From Hawksworthiomyces lignivorus (lineage: Eukaryota; Ascomycota; Sordariomycetes; Ophiostomatales; Ophiostomataceae): DNA of 64,000 nt. The stretch spans positions 372,001 to 436,000 of the forward strand of contig NTMA01000014.1 of assembly GCA_002917075.1 (NCBI GenBank). The letters run 5' to 3'. This document shows, in pieces, positions 19,042-28,850 of this stretch (its first letter is position 1; each line of letters begins with the position of its first letter). The position numbers and the translations under genes are program-made. The notes under the pieces were generated by a model. It saw nothing but the letters and a program-made list of their open reading frames with translations, was not told the origin of the DNA and searched no databases.

Positions 19042-19657
19042 ACGCGTTAAACGTATATCCTAGAATTTTCCATGTTTTATCTATCTCACAGAGTTTTATT
19101 CCGGACGTTGTCTTGCCACAGATTATCTATCTCAGTGTTCTCCTATGAAAGATCCAGACCGGCGTGGAAGCGTTGGTTCCTGATGGTATAGCTTAGACAA
19201 AACATGTGCGGTTGCGGTTCCACCACGCGAATCGGGATACTATTTTCGTACTAGACATATTATTTATCGAACTACACCATTAACGCAAGAAGAGCGACTC
19301 TCAGCAGTCCAGCTAACTAGTATAAGCTAACTCGTGTCGAGGTATTTCCAAGACTGCCCAGTGACGACCGGTTTTTACATATTAAAGCAAAACCCGATTT
19401 GCCGTTACTCAGAGAAAATGGACCCACCGTTCCCCCCCAAAGTGGTTCCATACAAGACTTCACAGTGAAGCGGGTTTGTCAAAAGAACGCTAAGGAGGTG
19501 CTCCGATAGCTTCAAGTTTAGCTGCGGGATGCTGCCGGGATCGCACCCGTATTTACCGGAGAGAAGGCCGAGCCCATAGAGCTGCAAGGGGAGTCTTAAA
19601 AATGAGACGCATACGCCAAACTTCCTAATAAGCAATATCAGCGAGACAAACATCATC
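19042..19657 (+). other. intergenic region before the aldolase gene
   Basis: No supported gene. A reverse-strand frame (19405-19698) includes LQLYGLGLLSGKYGCDPGS and is probably chance. The last 200 bases form the aldolase promoter. No clear RNA gene was seen. Confidence 0.4.
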
Positions 19658-20577
19658 ATGTCGTGGAAAGAGAGCAACAAGACATACCAGATCCTCAAAG
19701 CAGCCGAGGAAGGCGGCTATGGCGTCGTGGCACCAGTAATGTGAGTGTAGCTCTCGTGCCAATGGAACTTCTGGTATCGCGCACTAACATCGCTCAAAGC
19801 TACAACATCGAGCACTTAGTCGCTTGCGTCCGGGCAGCAGAGGCTAAGCGTGCTCCCCTCATTATCCAATTCTTCCCCTGGGCAATTGGGGCAACTGATG
19901 GCCTGCTCGTCCGCGCCGCCGCCGAGGCTGCCCGCCACGCGACGGTGCCCATTGCTGTCCACATGGACCATGCCCAAGACGAGGCGCTGATCCGGCATGC
20001 CGCCGACAACCTGCCTTTCGATTCCATCATGGTGGACATGTCGCACTACGACGATGCCGAAAACTTGAGCCGCACTCGCACGCTTGTTGCCTACTGCCAC
20101 GAAAGGAAAATCACGACAGAGGCCGAGCCCGGCCGCATCGAAGGCGGCGAGGACGGCGTGGCCGACACAGTCGACCTAGAAGGAGTCATGACGACTGAGC
20201 AGCAAGTCGACGACTTTTTGGCCACGGGCATCGACTTCTTGGCCCCCGCGTTCGGCAACGTGCACGGCGAGTACGGCGCCCGCGGCCCGGTCCTCGACTA
20301 TGATCGACTGCAGAAAGTAACAAAGCGCGTGGCCAAGCGCGCCCGGATAGTGCTGCACGGCACCAACAGCTTCCCTGAGGACGTGATGCGCAAGTGCATC
20401 GCAGGCGGCGTGACAAAGGTCAACGTCAACAAGCTGGTACTGGACGACTATCTGGTGTTCCAAAAGGAAAAGTCCGCGGGTCTGCCGCTGACTACGCTGG
20501 TCGAACGGGGCATCGAGGAAACACAGCGACTCATGGAGTGGCAGATAGACGTGTGCGGTTCGTCCGGCAAAGCGTAG
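19658..20577 (+). CDS. class II ketose-bisphosphate aldolase (fructose/tagatose-bisphosphate aldolase family)
   Basis: Two exons, 19658-19740 and 19800-20577, give about 286 residues. The 59-nt intron has GTGAGT and a GCACTAAC branch site. The start at 19658 is needed for the N-terminal strand (YQILKAAEEGGYGVVAPVIYNIEHLVA). Class II zinc-site histidines are visible in AVHMDHAQDEALI, FGNVHGEYGARGP and IVLHGTNSFPED; VNKLVLDDYLVFQKEK is the usual late segment. It is a KbaY/GatY/Fba-like (beta/alpha)8 enzyme that would cleave a phosphorylated ketose to dihydroxyacetone phosphate and an aldehyde. It is shorter than the glycolytic yeast-type Fba1, so it is more likely catabolic. The neighbourhood of dehydrogenase, lactonase-like, rhamnosidase and sugar-transporter genes suggests sugar breakdown. 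The exact substrate is unknown. Confidence 0.85.
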
Positions 20578-20946
20578 CTATTTACAGAATAGATCAAATA
20601 TTAGAAAGACATTTAGCTATGCATACAAGCGTTTCGTATAGGAGCCAGCCAAAAACAAACACGAAAAGTCCACAGTAGAGAAGACCAGTGTTACCTGCAG
20701 AATGACGGAATATGATCTACTAATAATGATTATCATTTTCGTAGAACGAAAAGGCCAGCAATGGTTTGTATCTACATATGCCAATGAATATTTTGCGTTT
20801 CTGTACTTCTGCACTTCTTCTCCTATTTTCGAAATGGATCAATAGCGCATCTATTTGTGTCTACATAGTCTATGTGAGTTTCTCATACTCATAATCAAGT
20901 AACATTCTTATTCTCCCCCAAATCTCCATAACCCTTCTCTCTTCTC

Positions 20947-21899
20947 TCACCAGGCGCCCACGATACCGGCAATCGGAATGTCGATGCCGGTCGTGTATGT
21001 CGCCGAGTCGCTCAGCAGGTACACGTATGCGCCGCCCAGCTCCTGCGGTATGGCCAGGCGCGGCATGCCGCCATAGTACTTCATCTTGGTGTCCCAGTCT
21101 GGGCTCGTCTCGACGTAATAGGTGAGCGCTGTCTTTACGAAGCCCGGACTGATGCTGTTGACGCGGATGCCGTGCTGCGACCACTCCATGGCCAGCGTGT
21201 GCGTCATGTTGCGGACGGCCGCCTTGGTGGCGCCGTAGGGCGCCGACGGCGCCGCCCGGTTGGGCCGGTAGCTGGTCATGCTGGCGGTGAAGACGATGCT
21301 GCCCTTGGTCTTGGTGGCGATGAACTTGCGCGCCGCCGCGGTGGCGCAGATCCAGGCGCCGAACACGTTGAGGCGGAACAGCTGCTCCACCTGCGCCATG
21401 CTGAACTCGAGCGCGGGCTGGTGCTTGGTGGCGCCAGCGTTGGCCACGATTCCGTCGAAGCGGCCGCGCTCCTCGAAAATCTTGTCGAGGGCGGCGGCAA
21501 CGGACTCCTCGGACGTCACGTCGGTTTGAATGAAGGAGAAGCGGCCTGGGTATTTCTTGGAGAGCGCCTGGAACGGCTCCCCCGGTTCAGAGATGTCCAG
21601 AGAGTAGACGGCGGCTGCGTCGTTGCCGAAGCAGACCTCTGCAATTCCAAGACCAATACCCTGGTTGGCGCCGGTGACTAAAATTCAACGTTAGCATGAT
21701 AGAAAGACAACAAACCCATGTTCAAGATAAATTAGAAGATGACAAAAGGTGACATACTAGCAATAACCTTTTTGCTCAAGCTAACTTGGTAGTTGAAATC
21801 AGCAGGAGGCAATGTGCTTAGATAGCTCTCTCCAGCCTCATTGTGACCGTTTGTCGTGCCATTGGTACTGTTGGCACCTTTTGCGCCGTTCGTTGTCAT
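20947..21899 (-). CDS. short-chain dehydrogenase/reductase (SDR), sugar/polyol type
   Basis: Two exons on the reverse strand, 21899-21758 and 21677-20947, give about 290 residues. The 80-nt intron has GTATGT and a GCTAACG branch site. Joining them restores the nucleotide-binding motif ITGANQGIG at about residues 48-56. Further classical SDR marks are IVANAGAT, the catalytic Ser near residue 180 (VFTASMTS), Tyr195 and Lys199 in PYGATKAAV, and VNSISPGFVKT. The N-terminal 40 residues are Asn/Gly/Thr-rich, as in fungal mannitol/sorbose/arabinitol dehydrogenase-like SDRs. It would interconvert a sugar or polyol with NAD(P)H. It is transcribed toward the aldolase gene and divergently from the SMP-30-like gene, with 710 bp between start codons. 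The substrate is not determinable from sequence. Confidence 0.88.
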
Positions 21900-22609
21900 G
21901 GCGCAAGAATGTGAACGTGTGATAGAATGCAAAGTAAATGCTAAGGGTCCTTGGTATAATTGGAGACGGAGAAGCGCAAGAAGCTGAGATAAGAAATACA
22001 GCTGGATTGATTTTATTTCAAGTCTTTCCTCTTATGCAGGGACTGCAGCATACGATCAGTTAAGTTAAATAACAACCAAGGATCCAATAGAGTCGTAAGG
22101 ACAATGAATGAATAAAAAATACGAAAAGGGAAGAGATTTGACAGCTTCACGGCTACTAAGAAAGCTACCCCGTGCCCACCAAGTTGCCTTTAACGCATTT
22201 CAGGGTATCTATCTCTATGGCACCAGTATCGAGGCCATGTCGGGTTTTGACATTTCCCTTAACGATCACGGGGTGAATTGCTGTTCTATCTATTTGACGT
22301 TTGGTTTGATCCTGTCAGGAGTTTGCGTTGCCTCGAGACGCGGTCGCCGCAGCTGAGTGGAACTACGGGGCTAATTTGGGAATTTTTAGTGTTAGTAGCT
22401 GACCGAGCTTTGGTGTGCTGAGACCGCGTCGAAGGCACGTACTACTGGAATACCAGACACACATTGAGCAATGAGACCAAGAAGGATAAATCGGGGGCGT
22501 GTGGGAGGCTGCAGAGTACCGTTGAGCTGCAGGTCCCCTTTCTGCTAGCCTGGCTGATACTCAACTCCTGTAAGCATTTTGCCGCCAGCGTACCCTCTAC
22601 ACAGTCCCC
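21900..22609 (+). promoter_or_regulatory. shared divergent promoter region (SDR / SMP-30-like genes)
   Basis: A 710-bp gap between two outward-facing start codons. No reading frame in it is convincing. A bidirectional promoter would fit co-expression of the two sugar-metabolism genes, but no specific regulator site was identified. Confidence 0.4.
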
Positions 22610-23769
22610 ATGTCTCCTTTTGTCTCCCATGACCCAGACTTTGCTAAGATTGTGGGTCCCGATCCGACCCTCGAGCTCCTAGTGGAGTTCACGGACTACC
22701 CCTTTGCTCATGAGGCCGGCGTCTACTTCCCCGACCGAGACGAACTTTTCATCACAAGCAACCGGTTTTGTCTTCCCGGATCCGACGAGCAACAGGTGCG
22801 CATCTCCAAGATCAGCTTTACCGCGCCGGGTGTCCACACGAGAGAGACAACCGTTCGTACGGAGCTCGACTCGCATGCCATCCCTATGGGCAATGGGGGG
22901 GTGAACTACCTGCACGACTTCTCCGACGCTCGCGGCAGCTCGTCCGGCGCCGGTCCGCTGAAGAAAAAAGAAGATGCCGTGTTATTCTGCGCGCAGGGGT
23001 CGAAGTCGCGCCCCAGCGGTCTCTACGCCATGCAGGCCGCGGCGCCTCACAGCGTGGCTCTCGTGGTGTCTGAATTCTACGGGCGGCCGTTCAGCTCGGT
23101 CAACGATGTCGTCGTTCACCCTGACGACGGGTGCATTTGGTTCACGGACCCGCCCTACGGCTACGAGCAGGGGTACCGCAACCCACCAGTTCTACCCAGC
23201 CAAGTCTACCGCTATGATCCACAGAGGGGCGGCCTTCGAGCTATGGCCGACGGCTTCGGCCACCCGAACGGCATCTGCTTCTCGCCAGACGTGCAAACGG
23301 TGTATATAACAGACACTGATCAGTGGCACGGCAGCGGGACAACTGACGAGTCCCGAGTATCCAGCATGTGAGCTCTCCATACCCCCCCTGCTTCCCCTTT
23401 CTCTAGCCACTCCAAAGCAAACTAACCTGGCATTGCGATTCTGGCTGACCGCGATGCGCTAGATACGCCTTCGACGTCGCAACGATCCACGGCCAGCCAT
23501 TCCTAGTCAACCGCCGACTCTTCGCTATGGCTGACAGCGGCATACCCGACGGTATCAAGTGCGACCTCGTTGGCAACGTCTACAGTGGCTGCGGCGACGG
23601 TATTCACGTCTGGTCGCCCGGCGGAGTGCTTCTGGGCCGTGTGCGCATCGATGGCGGTGCGGCCAACTTCTGCTTCGGGCGCGGCGGTGAGCTGTTCATC
23701 CTCAACGAGACACGACTGTGGCGGGCACAGCTCGCCGCTGAAGTGAGGGGGGCGCTGTTGGGCATCTAG
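22610..23769 (+). CDS. SMP-30/gluconolactonase-like protein
   Basis: Two exons, 22610-23367 and 23463-23769, give about 354 residues. The 95-nt intron has donor GTGAGC, a GGCTGACC branch site and acceptor CTAG. The beta-propeller pattern of the SGL family is clear: HEAGVYFPDRDELFITSN (metal-binding Glu), SSVNDVVVHPDDGCIWFTDPPYGYEQG (Asn ligand), GFGHPNGICFSPDVQTVYITDTD (Asn/Asp ligands), and PDGIKCDLVGNVYSGCGDGIHVWSPGGVLLG. Family members hydrolyse sugar lactones or related esters with a divalent metal. No signal peptide is seen, so it is probably cytosolic. With the SDR it could form an oxidise-then-open-the-lactone pair in a non-phosphorylated sugar route; that pairing is inference from proximity. 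Confidence 0.85.
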
Positions 23770-24247
23770 TTCACCAAGAAACAAGAACGAAAGCAACTCA
23801 AGTCCTTCGAAGATACAGTTTATGTATGACCTCACGATGTATCTTAAATGGCACTCGCTGTACCATACTTTTAATTTAAGCAGGCCACTATGGCTAGTGA
23901 AATTACAACTTGTAACAAACTAGTAACGTACATAGTACGTAAATAGGAGGCAACAATTCTGCAGTTACCACTTGTCTAAAATAGCAAATAATATAAACTA
24001 CTATTTCTATACCCTCATTACATATAAGCACCTAATACGCTGCGAGCAACATTAGGACGTTATTGTAGTGCAGCCTTCAGATTATCTCTGGAATTAAAAG
24101 GAAAGATCTAAAGATCCGGACCATCGTGTCGAGAGAGTCCAGATTTACTCTAAATTGTCTGCTTTGATGATGTTACTGCTTGGACCTCTCTAATCTTTGG
24201 AAGCTACCTGTACACTCTAAAAAACACTGAATAGAGATTTCCGCTTC
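23770..24247 (+). other. convergent 3' intergenic region
   Basis: AT-rich sequence between the 3' ends of the SMP-30-like gene and the reverse-strand GH78 relic. No gene seen. Confidence 0.5.
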
Positions 24248-26338
24248 TTACAACATGTTCCTGGCCAGAGCCATGACCTCTAAGATATAAGACCCCTGCC
24301 TTAGCCGAATTTCCTCGCCAGTTTCAACTCTTTGCCGGCCCTTGCCCTTTCTCCGAATCACCACTTTATATGCTTCTCGAGGCAATATCAGCTTACACGT
24401 AGTGCTAGTGGGGACGTCCACCTCCGTCCGCCCCCCCGAGCTGGTCCTCATAAACTTGACTTTTATGAGGCCGTACGGGCAGTCAACCTCGCCTTCGACG
24501 CGGTCGAACTCGGACGTGAGTGGCGGCCGCAGCGTCCAGGTGCGGAAAGCCTCCTCTCCGGTCTCATCGCTGGGCCGTACACCTAGGACAGCCTCATAGA
24601 ACCACTGGTAGATGGTACCCAGCATGTCGTGGCACTTGGAGCGGCAGGCGTCCTGCCAGAACTCGGACAGGGTTGTCTCGCCCCGCCGTAGGAACCGCAT
24701 GTAGCTAGGATGCTCCTCACGACGTGCCATCGCCAGCACAATGTCGGGCCGGTCCACCTCCGGTAGCGCCAGCACGTCCCACAGGTACTTGAGTCCAATC
24801 TCGCCGGCCTCCATCGTGAAATTGGACGCCTCGGCCGCTGCCAGGAATGCGGTGACAACGTCGGCGCGATGCGCTGGCGGAACCAGGCCGAGCGACAGCG
24901 CCACCGCTTGTGCCACCATCGTCCGGTCGACCACGCCCGGGCGGTCGAGGGACGTGTAGTGGGCGTAGGGGTGCAGCTTCCTGTCCGTCACCAGCAACCT
25001 CTCGTTGTAGGCGCCGTATATCCGCGCCGCCCACTGGGCGAACCGCGCCTCGTCTTCCTTCTTGCCCAGCTCCCGGGCTATCATTTCCACGTTGCGCAGG
25101 CACTTGTAGTAGACGGCGGTCTCGATGTTGGCCTGGTGGTTTCCGTACGCAATGTCCCGGCCCCAGTCGCCAAGGCCGTGCTCGATGAGGCCCCCGGCCC
25201 TCTCCCACATGCGCATGTACTCCATGTAGCGTACGCAGGCTGCATAAATCCGAGAGAAGACGACCGTGGAGTCGTAGTAGTGCTTCAGGTGACCACTGAT
25301 TAGACACAGCGCTCCTCCCCAGGTGATCGTGTTATGCATTGGTCCGCACATGTAGCGCATCAATGGCGCCATGGTTGGCACTAGTCCATCGGCTTCCTGC
25401 GCATCGACTATGTCTGAGAGGATTTTACTATGAAGGGATTCTATGTCGCGGGCATCTAAGAGACAAGAACGTCTGTTAGTCGGTCGGCTTTTCCTAGTGA
25501 TGACGGCATATGGGAATGGGCAGCTCTCATCTTACATTGCGTTGCGGGCATTAGGAGATGTGTGACTTCGAGCCAGCCGAATTTCTCAATTTGGGGACAG
25601 TCGGTATGATAGCTGAAAAGGTTGGAGCTGTATGTCCACTTGCAGCAATTGATGAGCGCATTGACGTCCTCCTTGTCGGTTTGCACGTAGCCCAGTCGTC
25701 GAGCAGCCGATGAGATGTGGCGCGCGGATACCGAGTGGATGAAAATGGTATTTTCCGGTGACTCTGTGGCCTCACCTTCGAGGCTGGCGCCCTCGATTTG
25801 GATGTATCTCGCGCTCGTGAAGCTGAAGTCAGGTGTCCACACTTCTCTCTTCCCTTCACCAGCCAGCGTCACCTTGTTGTAAACACCTGTCTCAAACTCT
25901 TTGAAGAGAGGATCCGGCATGAACACCAGGCCGTCTTCGCCGAGAGTTTCAGCGTATTTGATCCTAAATTCGCTGCTGCGGGGACCACTGAACTCAACAC
26001 ACACCATGATGGAACTGTTCTGGCCGAGATCGAACACCACCTTTCCCGGAAGGACCGTTTTTGGCTAATGGGGACCAACGTATCCCAGAGAACTACAGGA
26101 GGCTGGCTTTGGTACCTCAACTTACCTCTCGGGCCTGTAACAGACTTTGCAGGTCTCCATGCCAAAACATCTGAGCTTTCGTCGAACCCTGGTGTGTCCC
26201 ATCCGACCGGATACAAACGCGCATCGTGGTTCTCCGAAGCGTAAATGTTAGCTAATGTCGTGGCGCTGGAACGAACATGCCATGTCGGATCCGAGATGAG
26301 CGTCTCCCTGGTGCCATCAGCGTAGTGAATGTGAGTCT
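24248..26338 (-). pseudogene. alpha-L-rhamnosidase (GH78), 5'-truncated and frameshifted
   Basis: The reverse strand encodes most of a GH78 enzyme, which removes terminal L-rhamnose from glycosides. The first recognisable part, after a 3' splice site (tttgcag) near 26339, is HYADGTRETLISDPTWHV with SENHDARLYPVGWDTPGF, then GPRGKLRYQSQPPVVLWDTL, VVFDLGQNSS, SYHTDCPQIEKFGWLEVTHLL, the barrel segment LIEHGLGDWGRDIAYG, FWQDACRSKCHDMLGTIYQWFYE and a C-terminal beta domain. An 80-nt intron (25456-25535) is intact and restores ARDIESLHSKILSDIVDAQ. Two defects are visible. The N-terminal carbohydrate-binding part is missing, since only about 170 bp separate this end from the upstream transporter's stop. 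The frame also shifts by one base at the T run 26058-26062, between DTLVPIS and TVLPGKVVFDLG. A sequencing error could explain the second defect but not the first. Confidence 0.8.
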
Positions 26339-26516
26339 CTGCAAAGAAGCGTCTTCATAGCATCTTCATAGAAATTGGTCGCTATTATTTGACATAATGC
26401 TTCTTGTTATACCAATCTATATATTACAGCTGTCATCATTTATGCTTATTCTGATAGAGCACTGGTCAATAATTTCGAGCTTTCACCGACACTTATTCGA
26501 TCACAATTCGTAAGAC

Positions 26517-28224
26517 TCAAGCGTTGGACCACTTGGAGAAGTGCTTTGCTCCAAGACCTAATTCAAACATCTTGTCCACCTCGATTGGCGGGCGGCCCTT
26601 TAGCTCTGGTACATGAAAGTACGTTAGCACAAGGGCGATCGCGGTGAAACCAGCCACGATGAACCCGGTCTTCCCACCCAAGTCACCAGCGTCGGTGCTG
26701 TAGATGAATGGGTAGGCCGCTGCGAATATTCCGGTGGCAAACCCCTGCGTGAAGAAGCTAAGACCTTGAGTCTTTGCGCGCAAGGTGATTGAAGATATTT
26801 CGCCGGCGACGACATATGACGCTGGCCAAGCGCCAACGCCTGCGCAAACTATAACTAGTATCATGCATACAGCGAAATACCTAGTCCCATATTAATATCG
26901 GCTATTCAACTTTCCAAAGTAGGGTTCTATTGAACTGACCATTGCGCAGCTGGAACGTCGAAGGATCCGGCGACTCCAAGAGAGACCCAGAGAAGAGTAA
27001 TGAGGCTTAGGCTCAACAGCATCAGCCTCCGTCGACCTACCCTTGCGAGAATCCAAAAGGCACAAATATTCGCTACAATTCCCACGACAATTCCGGCGGC
27101 GAGCAACGTGGTCGCCGTGCTCGACGGCATACCCATGATAACGAGGAAGTAACTGGAATGGCCCAGAACAGCCAGGCCAAACAGCTGCGAAACTGAGCCG
27201 CAAAAACAAGAAATAAGTGTTCGGCGTCGGTCCGTCGGCCGCCGGAAGCAGTCCATATACGAAGCGTGCTCTGGGCTAGCCTCGTCTGTCCGCTCGTAGA
27301 GGATAACCGTGCGAATCCGCTGATACGTCTGCTCGACTATGGCAACATTTTTAGGACCTACTAGCGAATCACATGCTCTACGAGCGTCTTCCCAACGGCC
27401 TCGTCGCATGAGCCAGGCCGGACTCTCAGGGATCAGGACGGCGACCAGAAGCGGGATGGCAGACAGCGCCCACTGCATGGCAATCGGGATGCGATACGAA
27501 GATGCGTCATCCATGTTGACTCTGGCACGAACGATGATGGAGCCAATAAGTTGTCCAAGAAGCTCAAAGATTGAGAGCGTCGCCATCACCGGCCCCCGCA
27601 GCTGAGTCGGCAGGACCTCTGAGATGTACGCTTGTGCGGCGCAGATAGCGGCACTTAGCATCAAGCCCTGGACAGCTTGCCTGCAAAGTACATGCCGCGA
27701 CGGGATGTGTCGCCGTCTACCGTGTCGGCCAGATAACAGATGACGATTGTGCCGATCTGCAAGACCATGAATATCTGGAGAGTCCACCGCCGGCCAATGC
27801 GATCTTGTGTCCAGCCGCCGAGCACAGAACCGATCATGATACCGATAGGATTCGATGCTGCCCATATTGATACCCATGCTGCAGGGATGATCCATTGACC
27901 GCCGTAGAACTCGCCAAATGTCTGTCTGAGCACGATCACGTCAGTTAGCAAATTTAGATTGGCGAACCACAGCCGGAAAATACGTCCTCACCTGAACTTT
28001 GGAACGGTGGCGATGGTGCCTATGGACACAGTCTCAATCCCAAAAAGAAGCTTATAAGACGCCAAGCCGATAGAGAAGAGGAACATCTTAGGACTGCCTT
28101 TGATCGCCTGTACCATGGTAGCCTCTGCATCCTGGGCAACAGCGATGGTGCCAGCGTCCTCGTACTTTGAGGGCTCAGCGATGGCGAACTCCTGCATAAT
28201 GCATTCTTCTTTCGCTGTCGACAT
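26517..28224 (-). CDS. MFS sugar transporter (alpha-glucoside/hexose type), with an apparent frameshift
   Basis: On the reverse strand: exon 1 28224-27992, exon 2/3 27925-26940, exon 4 26880-26517. Introns 27926-27991 (GTGAGG, CTAACTGAC) and 26881-26939 (GTCAGT...CTAG) join in frame. Sugar-porter marks are GWTQDRIGRRWTLQ, PESPAWLMRRGRWEDARRA, a central loop with YMDCFRRPTDRRRTLI, ILARVGRRRLMLLS and GEISSITLRAKTQG. The fold should be 12 membrane helices importing a mono- or disaccharide. Around 27665-27680 the frame changes: MYFAGKL is in one frame and VQGLMLSAAICAAQAYISEV in another, as if one G of a GG pair were lost. A 53-nt intron could formally bridge the frames but would delete a conserved segment. 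So the gene is either disrupted or carries a one-base sequence error. It shares a divergent promoter with the beta-lactamase-like gene. Confidence 0.8.
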
Positions 28225-28850
28225 TTTGCAGAGAATGAATCATGAAAGGGGACAATCTTGAAGTTGAGGGTGAAGACGAATTTGAAGACGAAGCAAAAGC
28301 CGGAGACATGCCAACGCTTTTATCAAGACGCGGTAGATGAGCAAGGCAGGTAGAGGAAGTTAAGATAAAATGCCAGATTTGGAATTATTTGTTAGCATCT
28401 GTGTTTCCCCACGGGGCTATGGGGTATATGACAAGCCTCAATAAAGCGAACTCGGCTCAAGCGAATTTCGGGACTGTGCAAGTCGACGTAAGGACTCGAA
28501 GCGAATTTCGGCACCAGCGATGCCCCGCAAAAAGAGATCAAATTAGCATCCATATTTAGATCAAGGCCATCTCGCACAATCATTCTGGACTGAGTACTGC
28601 TAATCAATACCAAGATGGGAAATACTACTTCATATGGCAGTATCTGGATATGCGTCGTGTGCCGTATATAAAGATAGGCCTATTACTACAAGACGGTATA
28701 TCTAGCAGTACCATGCGGCCCAAGATATGATTTGACAATAACGACGCGTCTACTTTCATGTGTCTCTGACAGGGATCTCCTGCAGCCCTCCCCTTCTCTG
28801 TATTCCATCCGAATATCACACGGTCACGGTACACGCCTTCCACATCAGCC
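28225..28850 (+). promoter_or_regulatory. divergent promoter region (sugar transporter / beta-lactamase-like gene)
   Basis: A 626-bp gap between outward-facing start codons, with no coding frame supported. It presumably holds both promoters. No defined operator was recognised. Confidence 0.45.

Noticed and set aside
26051..26155. An intron to explain the GH78 frame change
   Set aside because: The good GTAAGT donor near 26130 pairs only with acceptors giving the wrong phase or a 33-nt intron, and it would remove conserved sequence.
27662..27720. A 53-nt intron to explain the transporter frame change
   Set aside because: It has the right length modulo 3 but no branch site, and it would delete a conserved segment that is present in the DNA.
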